Part shown: positions 1 through 5,533 of the stretch, piece by piece
Position numbering within the stretch: the first letter of the stretch is position 1
How the letters are laid out: each line of letters opens with the position of its first letter
Made by a program: the position numbers and the translations under genes
Notes under the pieces: model-generated
The model's database searches: none
Seen by the model: the letters and a program-made list of their open reading frames with translations, nothing else
What the model was told of the DNA's origin: nothing
Assembly: GCA_023701165.1 (NCBI GenBank)
Contig: JAMPXL010000073.1
Location: 1 to 6,115, forward strand
Reading direction: 5' to 3'
Length of the DNA: 6,115 bases
From: Geothrix sp.
GTDB taxonomy: Bacteria > Acidobacteriota > Holophagae > Holophagales > Holophagaceae

Positions 1-69
1 CCTCCGTTTCGGCTCTAAGCCGGTGGTTGTTAGCCCCCGAGCTTAATCCGCGTTTCACGAGGTTCGGCA

Positions 70-136
70 GGCCAACCCATGTTGTCTAAGCGGAGCAGGC
101 GCTTGCGCCTGGGTCCGCTTGAGCGAGAGGTTAGGC
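70..136. repeat. attC-like imperfect inverted repeat (weak candidate)
   Basis: The layout resembles an integron attC site of typical length (67 bp). The left outer box GGCCAAC (70-76) is one base off RYYYAAC. Inner box AAGCGGA (88-94) is complementary to TCCGCTT (114-120). A central stem lies at 96-101/106-111. The right outer box GTTAGGC (130-136) fits GTTRRRY, preceded by the GAGCG-type spacer common in such sites. An unpaired G at 95 faces two Gs at 112-113, reminiscent of the extrahelical bases of attC. Against this, the outer boxes pair imperfectly, bases 61-77 form their own competing hairpin, no integrase gene is in view, and a second clear site is missing. It may simply be a helix of the structured RNA. 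Confidence 0.25.
88..120 (+). other. Strong two-part hairpin with CUUG loop
   Basis: Bases 88-94 (AAGCGGA) pair perfectly with 114-120 (TCCGCTT). After a small internal loop (G95 against G112-G113), CAGGCG (96-101) pairs with CGCCTG (106-111) around a CTTG tetraloop, which is a known stable loop in RNA. Thirteen base pairs in 33 nt make this one of the firmest local structures of the left region. It is not followed by a T-run on either strand, so it does not look like an intrinsic terminator. Confidence 0.7.
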
Positions 137-318
137 ACGGCGAGATGTGAGGGAGAGAGAACCCCGAATTCGCGGCACCTAGATTTGAAAAGGGAAAGAA
201 CAGACCTTCGAGAACGGCAGACCCAAAGGCTTTAAAAGCTGAGCGTGGACCCAGGTTACCAACCAGGATGGATGATGATGACAAGGGTCTTAGCGCTTCT
301 GGGTGGGCCACGGCGAAC

Positions 319-374
319 AGTGTTGGTTCGACGGGCGAACGGTCCCAGCGGACCAACAGGGGAAGAGTGTTGGT
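319..374 (+). promoter_or_regulatory. Segment with mutually exclusive helices (possible RNA switch)
   Basis: The nonamer AGTGTTGGT occurs twice, at 319-327 and 366-374. The only complement, ACCAACA (352-358), lies between the two copies, so it can pair with the upstream copy (321-327) or the downstream copy (368-374) but not both. Two further hairpins, GTTCG/CGAAC (326-330/336-340) and GGTCC/GGACC (341-345/350-354, loop CAGC), also compete for the same bases. This geometry is seen in attenuators and riboswitch expression platforms. There is no downstream plus-strand gene in view for it to regulate, so a role inside a larger RNA is equally possible. Confidence 0.3.
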
Positions 375-480
375 GAGGCCTAACTTTAAATTAGGCGACA
401 TTAGCTCTGTGAGCCCGGGACGCCTCGGTTTTCGTTGAGGGGCTGGATGGAAAGACCCCCCGAGCTTAGGCACCCTTCGC

Positions 481-531
481 CGTGGGGCCAAGCGAAAAAG
501 GCGCCTGGGTTCGCAGGGCCGGGGCCCCACG
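481..531 (+). other. Nested hairpin closing the structured region
   Basis: CGTGGGGCC (481-489) pairs with GGCCCCACG (523-531) over nine bases, almost all G-C. Inside it GCGAA (492-496) pairs with TTCGC (510-514), leaving AA on the left and eight bases on the right unpaired. It sits directly before the longer hairpin at 536-582, and the two together look like the 3' boundary of the left element if that is transcribed on the plus strand. Confidence 0.6.
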
Positions 532-535
532 GGAA

Positions 536-582
536 AGGCACCAGGAACCGCAAAGCCACTCGCTTCGCTGTTCCTGGTGCCT
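536..582 (-). terminator. Long perfect hairpin after the DUF2911 gene, terminator-like
   Basis: AGGCACCAGGAAC (536-548) is perfectly complementary to GTTCCTGGTGCCT (570-582), giving a 13-bp stem. The 21-nt loop can extend it further (553-556 with 562-565, and 550-551 with 567-568). It begins about 20 bases beyond the stop codon of the minus-strand DUF2911 gene and ends the minus-strand gene run. On the minus strand only a short TTT follows, and on the plus strand there is no T-run. It is therefore a poor classical intrinsic terminator: it may act with Rho, protect mRNA 3' ends, or bound the left element from the other side. Confidence 0.5.
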
Positions 583-602
583 GGGTGTCTGGGGGGTGTT
601 CG

Positions 603-1463
603 TTATTTCCAGGCCGCCAGGTCCTTCTCCAGGTTTTCGGTGTATTCCTTGGGCGCCTTGCCCTTGGATAGCTCGATGGCCTTCTGGAGGTGGAGCCGGG
701 CCTCGGGCATCCGCTGGGCGTCCTTGTAGATCCGGGCGGCGGTTTCGTGGTTCCAGAAGCTCTCGCCGGCCTTGAGGCTCTTCTCGATCCAGAGCAGGGC
801 CTGCTGGGGTTCGAGGCCCTGGGCCTGGCAGTAGGCGGCGGCCTGGTACCAGGGCACCCAGTCGGTCTCGGGGGCCTTCTTGAGGGTGTCCTCCAGGTGG
901 GCCCAGTAGAGGCCCTTGGTGTCGAAGGCCACGGGGAAGCTCACGCGCAGCTTCTCCCAGCCCAGCTCGATGGTGGCCTGGCCGGTGTCGGCGGGGATCA
1001 CGCGGTAGTCCAGGTATTCGAGGTGGGGCCCGGCCTGGGGCGCCACGTCCCAGCGCAGCACGTCCTCCTCGGCCTTGTACTCGTAGGCGCCCCACTGCTT
1101 GGCCTTCTTGTTGAGGATGAGGGTCCAGGCCTTCTCGCCGGGGATGACGAAGAAGCCGTAGGTGCCCGCAGCCAGGTCCTTCCCGGCCACCTTGGCGGCG
1201 TGGCTGAGGGTGATCGTGGTGGCGTTGTTGGCGCCGGCCCGCCACACCTGGCCGAAGGGCACCAGGTCGCCCCAGATCTTGCGGCCCTTCACGGCGGGGC
1301 GGGCGAAGGCGAGCTCGATGCGGCTGATGCCGAGGTCCTGGGCCACGGTGCAGGCGGGGCTCAGGCGCAGGGGCGTGAGGCGCACGGGCTTGGGCTTGTC
1401 CTGGGCGGCCAGCGGGGCCGCGAAGGGCAGGGCCAGCAGGACGGGGAACAACACTCTACGCAT
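603..1463 (-). CDS. Secreted DUF2911 domain protein with helical C-terminal repeat region
   Basis: A 286-residue exported protein of unknown function. Residues 1-21 form a signal peptide (two Arg after Met, a Leu/Ala/Pro-rich core, then AAQD at the likely cleavage point). Residues about 25-180 match my memory of DUF2911, common in Acidobacteriota and Bacteroidota: early SPACTVAQDLG, then IWGDLVPFGQVWRAGANNAT (63-82) and a GTYGFFVIPGEKAWTLILNK-type segment (100-119). Residues about 204-270 are helical and look like two TPR-like units (AAAYCQAQGLEPQQALLWIEKSL; TAARIYKDAQRMPEARLHLQKAIEL is the second, lines 241-264). I chose the ATG at 1463 over the upstream in-frame Met because a CCGGAG ribosome site lies six bases before it and the signal peptide then starts at residue 1. 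The start overlaps the recombinase stop by 8 bases, implying translational coupling. Its function is not known; the family assignment is firm. Confidence 0.88.
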   Translation of the reverse strand: MRRVLFPVLLALPFAAPLAAQDKPKPVRLTPLRLSPACTVAQDLGISRIELAFARPAVKGRKIWGDLVPFGQVWRAGANNATTITLSHAAKVAGKDLAAGTYGFFVIPGEKAWTLILNKKAKQWGAYEYKAEEDVLRWDVAPQAGPHLEYLDYRVIPADTGQATIELGWEKLRVSFPVAFDTKGLYWAHLEDTLKKAPETDWVPWYQAAAYCQAQGLEPQQALLWIEKSLKAGESFWNHETAARIYKDAQRMPEARLHLQKAIELSKGKAPKEYTENLEKDLAAWK

Positions 1464-3384
1464 GGGGATCTCCGGGGATGGGGTGGACGAGGGTAGCACC
1501 ACTGCGGGGCGGCAGGAGGAAGCGCCCGGGGTTCCGGGTGAAGGCCCTGAGGATGCTCCAGCCGAGGCGGCGGCTGGCCCGGCCGCTGAGGTCCCGGGCC
1601 CGGAGGGCGGTCCAGAGGGCCAGGGCGAAGGACACTGTGAAGTTGAGGACGCCGATGAGACCGATGCCCAACAGGCCCCAGAGGGCTTCCCCCCAGGGCA
1701 GGGCGCCCTCGGCCCAGAGGCTGGCGGAGGCCAGGGCCAGGGAGGCCGCCTGCAGGGTGACGTGGCGCACCTCCACGTGGATGCCGGCGAAGGCGAAGGC
1801 CATGGGCACGAAGACCAGCAGGCCGCCCAGGACGGTGTAGCCCGCGAAGCCCGCCAGGTGGCGGTGGACGAAGCGGCCCAGGGCCACGGCGCCGCCCGCC
1901 CCGAACCAGGACCGCAGCCGGTGGTTCTGGACCAGGGCCTCGGGCAGGCAGCGGTAGGCGCTCCAATTGGCGGTCCAGCCCGCGGCGAGGCTGGAGAGCC
2001 AGAGCAGGACGCCGGTGAGGGCGGCGAAGACCAGCGTCCAGCCGTGGAAGGGATGGCTGCCGTGCAGGCCGTGGAGGGCGGATTCCTGCCCCAGGGGCCC
2101 GTGCCCGGTGAGGCGGACCCAGGCGAGGACGATGCCGATGGCCACGGGCATGGTGGCCAGCACGTTGCCCAGGGTGGCGATGACCTGGGTGCGGGTGATG
2201 GCCGCCACCAGCTCGATCTCCCGGGCCTGGTCCTCGTCCGCCTCCAGGGCCCGGGCCAGGGCCGCGGCGGTCATGGCGGGCTGTTTGGAGGCCAGGCTGA
2301 AACCCAGCAGCTGCATGGCGCAGAAGCTCAGGGCGTAGTTGCCGGCCAGGGCGAGGCCCGACAGCAGGGGGGCCAGGGGCAGGGCCGACAAGGCGGACTT
2401 GAGCAGGGCCGTGCCCGCCGTCAGCAGGCCGCCCCCGGCCGCGGAGCCGCCCATGGCCCACCACTCCCGGCGGTCCCGCGCGATGTAGTGCTCGCCGGTC
2501 TCGCCCGTGTGCTCCACCACCTTGCGGGCCAGGCGCTTGACCGTGGTGCGGAGCAGGGACAGCAGCCCGTGCTGGGCCGCGCTGCCCCGCACCAGCTCGA
2601 TGGCGAAGGCGGTCCCGTCGCCCCGGTCCCCGGCGAAGTCCAGCAGCTGGCCGATGCGGGTGAGCTGGGCCTCCAGCAGCTCGAGGCGGAAGACCAGATC
2701 CGAGGAGACGCCCCGGGCCTCCAGCCGGTCCTGGGCCTGGGCCAGGGTGGCCGAACAGGCGGCCCGGCAGGCCTTCCAGGCGAGGAGGGTGCCGGCCTCC
2801 CGGGGGTGGTCCCCGGCCTCGTGGACGGTCCGCGTGAGGTGGAAGAAGGGCGAATCCGCATCGCTGCCCTCGGGATCCAGGGCCAGCAGGTCGCGGGAGA
2901 GGCCCACGGCCGCGGCGCGGTGGGCCAGCAGGCGGGCGGCATGGGCCCAGATCTCCGGGGGCGGGGCCAGCAGGCCCCCCCAGGCGTTCCGGAGGTCCGC
3001 AGGCAGGCCCCCGATCCAGGCGGCGTCCGCCTCGTCCAGGTCCAGGCGGTCCAGCAGGGCGTAGAGGTCGCTTTCGGGGTCCAGGCGCGGAATGATGCGG
3101 TCGACGAGGCGCAGGAAGCCTTCGCCCATGAGGGTGGTGCGGTCCGGCAGGCCCGTTTCCGCCAGCAGCCGGATGGCGGACGTGTGGTTCCAGGCCTCTG
3201 CCAGGGGGCCCGCGAGCCCCCGCTCCTCCAGGGCGGCCAGGAGCCGCCGCAGGCGGGCCGTGCGCCGGGCCTCGCCGTCCACGGAATCCTCGGGCGAGGC
3301 CTCCAGCAGCCAGCGGAGCAGGGGTTCGAGCCGGGGCGTGCCGCTGCTCAGCAGATCATCCAGCCTGGGGTCGGGCAGGGCCAT
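1456..3384 (-). CDS. Gcr-like 'site-specific recombinase' family membrane protein (SpecificRecomb, PF10136 type)
   Basis: A 642-residue protein. The first 290 residues are soluble, helical and rich in Leu/Ala/Arg. The second half has about six membrane segments (near 312-330, 335-360, 401-423, 449-470, 513-535, 565-592). The junction motif HTGETGEHYIARDRREWW (292-309), followed by a Gly-rich hydrophobic run, and the later SKQPAMTAA (366-374) are hallmarks of the family first named from gonococcal Gcr. The family carries a 'site-specific recombinase' label, yet nothing here resembles a tyrosine or serine recombinase catalytic core, and the topology argues for a membrane role. The start at 3384 rather than 19 codons upstream is supported by a CCGGAG site five bases before the ATG. 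It lies 38 bases after the preceding gene's stop, downstream of an intrinsic terminator, and its TAG overlaps the DUF2911 start. Length is near that of the family as I recall it. Family is fairly sure; biochemical role unknown. Confidence 0.85.
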   Translation of the reverse strand: MALPDPRLDDLLSSGTPRLEPLLRWLLEASPEDSVDGEARRTARLRRLLAALEERGLAGPLAEAWNHTSAIRLLAETGLPDRTTLMGEGFLRLVDRIIPRLDPESDLYALLDRLDLDEADAAWIGGLPADLRNAWGGLLAPPPEIWAHAARLLAHRAAAVGLSRDLLALDPEGSDADSPFFHLTRTVHEAGDHPREAGTLLAWKACRAACSATLAQAQDRLEARGVSSDLVFRLELLEAQLTRIGQLLDFAGDRGDGTAFAIELVRGSAAQHGLLSLLRTTVKRLARKVVEHTGETGEHYIARDRREWWAMGGSAAGGGLLTAGTALLKSALSALPLAPLLSGLALAGNYALSFCAMQLLGFSLASKQPAMTAAALARALEADEDQAREIELVAAITRTQVIATLGNVLATMPVAIGIVLAWVRLTGHGPLGQESALHGLHGSHPFHGWTLVFAALTGVLLWLSSLAAGWTANWSAYRCLPEALVQNHRLRSWFGAGGAVALGRFVHRHLAGFAGYTVLGGLLVFVPMAFAFAGIHVEVRHVTLQAASLALASASLWAEGALPWGEALWGLLGIGLIGVLNFTVSFALALWTALRARDLSGRASRRLGWSILRAFTRNPGRFLLPPRSGATLVHPIPGDPHA

Positions 3385-3389
3385 CGGGA

Positions 3390-3393
3390 CTCC
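3390..3393 (-). promoter_or_regulatory. Ribosome binding site deciding the recombinase-family start
   Basis: On the minus strand GGAG lies five bases before the ATG at 3384, in the context CCGGAGTCCCGATG. Nearly the same string (CCGGAGTTCCGATG) precedes the ureohydrolase, and CCGGAGATCCCCATG precedes DUF2911. The immediately upstream CTCCTCC could pair with GGAG and partly hide the site. No comparable site precedes the longer reading-frame start at 3441, which would also overlap the upstream gene. Confidence 0.6.
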
Positions 3394-3422
3394 GGAGGAG
3401 GAGCCTCCAGGGTGGCACAATC

Positions 3423-3917
3423 CTAAAAAAACGACCCCCACCGATGGGAGGAGGGCCGCCTAGTCCGATGGAGGAACTGCTGCACGGCCTGGGGATCTAC
3501 GGTGGCAGGCGTGCCCGACCAGGGCTGGGATGGCCGGAGCATGCCCAGCATGTCCTCCGGGCAGCCCACCTGCTCGTAGAGGCGCTCCACCTTGACCGCC
3601 AGCTGGGCCGCGGTGCTCTCCGTGGCCAGGGCCTCGCGCAGCAGGGCCTCCCGCCAGCGGTCCTGGGCCTGGGACCAGCGGGCGCTGCCGGGCCGGGGCG
3701 TCTTGCCCACGGCCTCGGCACAGGCGGCCCAGAGGTGGGCCTCGAAGGCCTGGAGCCCCTCGCCCGCCAAGGCCTTCAGGCGGAGGGCGGCGGGGCCGTC
3801 GCCGCGCGCCCAGGCCTGGATTTCGGCCGGGCCGAGGAAGCCGAAGTCATGGCCGGTGACGAGGTCGTCCCAGGTGGGTTCCCCGTGGGTGGTCCGGAAG
3901 GCGTCGAGGGCGCTCAT
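3423..3917 (-). CDS. Small uncharacterised protein, possibly DUF2247-like
   Basis: A 164-residue soluble protein without signal peptide or membrane segments, Ala/Leu/Trp-rich and largely helical. The N-terminal stretch TWDDLVTGHDFGFLGPAEI (15-33) followed by WA, and the segment VERLYEQVGCPEDMLGML (110-127), recall the pattern of DUF2247 proteins (W-x-D near an early G..G.L..E..A motif, then a late helix ending in a C/YPE-E/D-M type turn). This is a memory-based resemblance, not a proven match. The ATG at 3917 has GAGG five bases upstream and lies 7 bases after the ureohydrolase stop, so it is co-transcribed with that gene. The last codons (Phe-Phe-stop) are read from the T-tract of an intrinsic terminator. 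Confident that it is a gene; family uncertain; function unknown. Confidence 0.8.
   Translation of the reverse strand: MSALDAFRTTHGEPTWDDLVTGHDFGFLGPAEIQAWARGDGPAALRLKALAGEGLQAFEAHLWAACAEAVGKTPRPGSARWSQAQDRWREALLREALATESTAAQLAVKVERLYEQVGCPEDMLGMLRPSQPWSGTPATVDPQAVQQFLHRTRRPSSHRWGSFF
3425..3450 (-). terminator. Intrinsic terminator embedded in the 3' end of the small gene
   Basis: Read on the minus strand, CTCCCA (3450-3445) pairs with TGGGGG (3440-3435) around a TCGG tetraloop, with one G-T wobble. After TCG come seven consecutive Ts (3431-3425). The stem is short but GC-rich and the T-tract is the only long one in the window, in otherwise very GC-rich DNA. It would end, or reduce, transcription of the acetyltransferase-acyltransferase-ureohydrolase block before the recombinase gene. 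Confidence 0.65.
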
Positions 3918-3924
3918 GGAAGCC

Positions 3925-4863
3925 TCAGGCGAGGAGGTGGAGGGCGAGGTGGGCGGCCACCCGGGCGCTGGCCTCGGCGCCCTCCAGCGTGGGGGCCAGT
4001 TCCATGAGGTCCGCGCCCACCCAGGGGTCGGGCCAGCGGCGGGCGGCCTGGATCAGGCGCAGGGTCTCGTCGACGCTGAGGCCGCCGGGCACGGGCTCGG
4101 CGACGGCGGGTACCAGCGCGGGATCCAGGGCGTCCAGATCCAGGCTCAGGTAGGCGGGACCCCGGCCCACGGAGGCCAGGTCCTCCTCCAGGCGCGGGGC
4201 CAGCCGGGGATCGCGCAGGTCCGCGGGCGTCCACATGCGCACCCCGGCGGCCTGGAGGAAGGCCAGCTCGCCATCGTCGAACCGGGGCGCCCGCAGGCCC
4301 GCCTGCACCACCCGCTCCGGATCCAGCAGACCCTCCTCGAGCGCCTGGCGCACCCAGGTCCCGTGGTGGATGTCCGTGCCCCAGGCGGCGCCTTCCGCGG
4401 CATCCGGGTGGGCGTCCAGGTGGAGGAGGCCCAGGGGCCCGTGCTGGCGGGCCAGGGCCCGGAGGGCGCCCAGGGTGAGGGCATGGTCGCCGCCCAGCAG
4501 GAAGGTGCGGCAGCCGGTCATGGCCCAGGCGCCCACGGTGGCCTGCACGGTGTCGAGGGCCTGGGCCAGGGAGAAGGGCAGGGTGGGGATGTTGCCGCCG
4601 TCCAGCCAGCCGTGGGCGGCGGCCGGGCCCAGGAGCGGGCGGCCTTCGCGGAGGCGGCGGGGCATGGGATGGGCGCCGAGGCCCATGGCGGCGGACCGCA
4701 GGGCCCAGGGGCCCAGGCGGGCGCCGGGGCGGTTGATGACGCCGGCATCGCAGGGCACGCCGAGCACCACGCCGGTGGCGGGCTGGGGGTCGAGGGCGAG
4801 GGGCAGGCCCAGGAAGGGCGTGAGGCCCGTTCGGAGCCCCTGCATGAGGACGTCAGCGGACAT
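3925..4863 (-). CDS. Arginase/agmatinase-family ureohydrolase (agmatinase-like)
   Basis: A 312-residue cytoplasmic dimanganese hydrolase that should cleave a guanidino compound to urea and an amine. All family ligand motifs are present: GGDH (124-127), DAHPD (150-154) and SLDLDALDP (240-248). The N-terminal GVPCDAGVINRPGARLGP (35-52) fits the usual substrate-loop region, and E288 in DLMELAP corresponds to the conserved late Glu. DIHHGTWVRQALEEGLLD (164-181) resembles the HGT segment of agmatinases more than arginase, so agmatine or another guanidino-alkylamine or acid is the better guess. The usual GTGTP before PGGL is replaced by AVAEPVPGGL (253-262), so specificity may differ. The ATG at 4863 was chosen because CCGGAG lies five bases upstream; the frame's upstream extension is the out-of-frame shadow of the acyltransferase. 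The start overlaps the acyltransferase stop by 11 bases, and the small gene follows 7 bases later. Family certain; substrate open. Confidence 0.9.
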   Translation of the reverse strand: MSADVLMQGLRTGLTPFLGLPLALDPQPATGVVLGVPCDAGVINRPGARLGPWALRSAAMGLGAHPMPRRLREGRPLLGPAAAHGWLDGGNIPTLPFSLAQALDTVQATVGAWAMTGCRTFLLGGDHALTLGALRALARQHGPLGLLHLDAHPDAAEGAAWGTDIHHGTWVRQALEEGLLDPERVVQAGLRAPRFDDGELAFLQAAGVRMWTPADLRDPRLAPRLEEDLASVGRGPAYLSLDLDALDPALVPAVAEPVPGGLSVDETLRLIQAARRWPDPWVGADLMELAPTLEGAEASARVAAHLALHLLA

Positions 4864-5533
4864 CGGAACTCCGGGGTTCGAGGGCGGCGCGGAAGGCGGC
4901 GATCCAGTGCTCCGGATCCTGAAACCCGGCTGGATGCAAGGGCGCCTCGGCCACCACGGTGAGGGGCGTGCGGGTGGCGAACAGGGTGCGCAGGTGGGGA
5001 AGCAGGGTCGCGTCCCCGGTCCAGGGATAGTTGGGCGCGGGGCTGCTGAGGCGGAAGGGCTGGGCGGGCAGGCCCAGGTCATAGGCGGTCCGCAGGCCGC
5101 CCTCGTAGAACGGCGCCAGGCGCTCACCGCGGGTGGTGGTGCCCTCGGGGAAGAGCAGCATGTCCCGCCCCGCCAGGAGCGAGGCCCGGAAGCCGGCCAG
5201 GGCCGCGGCGCGGCTGGTGGCGTCGCCCCGGTCCACGAAGTGGATGCCGGATTTCCGGGCCCAGCGCCCGATGAGGGGATAGTCCGCGACTTCGCCCTTG
5301 GCGATGGTGCCCATGGGGCGGAGGCTCATGAGCGCCACAGGATCCACCCAGCTGAGGTGGTTGGCCACCCAGAGGGGGATGTCCTTCCGGACGTGCCCGA
5401 CCACCTCGGGCTCGACGCCCAGGGCCGGCAGGAGCCGCCGGGCCCAGCGGTGCATGCCGGGCTGGGGCTCCGTGCCGGCCGCCAGGCGGGGCAGCAGGGC
5501 GAAGGTGGGCCAGAGGACGCCGGCCCAGGACAT
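4853..5533 (-). CDS. PlsC-type 1-acylglycerol-3-phosphate / lysophospholipid acyltransferase
   Basis: A 226-residue membrane-associated acyltransferase expected to transfer a fatty acyl chain to a lysolipid hydroxyl. The catalytic block I is NHLSWVD (58-64), i.e. H59-x4-D64. Block II-like GIHFVDRGD follows at 96-104, and block III FPEGTTTRG is at 128-136. N-terminal residues 1-20 are moderately hydrophobic and could anchor it to the inner face of the membrane; length is usual for the family. The ATG shares one base with the GNAT stop (TGATG), with no good ribosome site, so it probably relies on reinitiation by ribosomes leaving the GNAT gene. The 3' end overlaps the ureohydrolase by 11 bases. 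The family includes phosphatidate-forming PlsC and OlsA of ornithine-lipid synthesis; which lysolipid is used here cannot be told from sequence. Confidence 0.9.
   Translation of the reverse strand: MSWAGVLWPTFALLPRLAAGTEPQPGMHRWARRLLPALGVEPEVVGHVRKDIPLWVANHLSWVDPVALMSLRPMGTIAKGEVADYPLIGRWARKSGIHFVDRGDATSRAAALAGFRASLLAGRDMLLFPEGTTTRGERLAPFYEGGLRTAYDLGLPAQPFRLSSPAPNYPWTGDATLLPHLRTLFATRTPLTVVAEAPLHPAGFQDPEHWIAAFRAALEPRSSDVR
4869..4872 (-). promoter_or_regulatory. Ribosome binding site fixing the ureohydrolase start
   Basis: Minus-strand GGAG five bases before the ATG at 4863, within CCGGAGTTCCGATG. It lies inside the last codons of the acyltransferase gene and excludes the much longer in-frame extension to 5127, which has no such site and a Pro/Arg/Ser-rich shadow composition. 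Confidence 0.65.

Larger units (their letters stand above)
1..535 (+). ncRNA. Unidentified structured low-GC region, possible large non-coding RNA (left end cut by window)
   Basis: No recognisable protein gene lies here. Bases 121-240 are about 53% GC, against roughly 70% in the genes to the right. The plus strand is purine-rich with A-rich stretches (for example 186-203), as is usual for unpaired parts of structured RNAs in GC-rich bacteria. Helices I can pair by eye on the plus strand: 10-22; 61-64 with 74-77; 88-94 with 114-120, capped by 96-101/106-111; 248-252 with 285-289; 326-330 with 336-340; 341-345 with 350-354; 379-383-type GCCTAA (378-383) with TTAGGC (391-396); 423-428 with 434-440; 481-489 with 523-531. 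I searched mentally for core motifs of 23S/16S/5S rRNA, tmRNA, RNase P RNA, SRP RNA, 6S RNA and group I/II introns and found none convincing. The strand is inferred from purine bias only. Alternatives are an integron-like cassette remnant or decayed mobile DNA. Confidence 0.35.

Noticed and set aside
1..40. Minus-strand CCGGCTTAGAGCC resembling the 3' end of RNase P RNA
   Set aside because: The other universally conserved RNase P blocks (such as GAGGAAAGTCC) are absent from either strand.
268..438. Plus-strand frame of 56 codons starting MDDDDK, open upstream to 151
   Set aside because: The enterokinase-like DDDDK looks striking but comes from a GATGATGATGAC run. No ribosome site precedes the ATG, the peptide has no domain, and the frame crosses the competing-helix segment.
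446..461. GGAAAGACCCC resembling a 23S rRNA domain V string
   Set aside because: Neither flank matches 23S rRNA; eleven shared bases alone are chance.
30..530. Minus-strand open frame of 166 codons across the left region
   Set aside because: It runs through several strong hairpins, has no ribosome site at its ATG, no recognisable domain, and an Arg/Pro-rich start. A cassette-type gene ending in TAA inside GTTAGCC is possible but unsupported.
1162..3426. Long plus-strand open frame (754 codons) opposite the recombinase-family gene
   Set aside because: Composition is Gly/Gln/Ala/Glu repeat-like with no domain. Such frames arise opposite GC-rich genes that avoid stops on the other strand, and the minus-strand gene has clear family motifs and a ribosome site.
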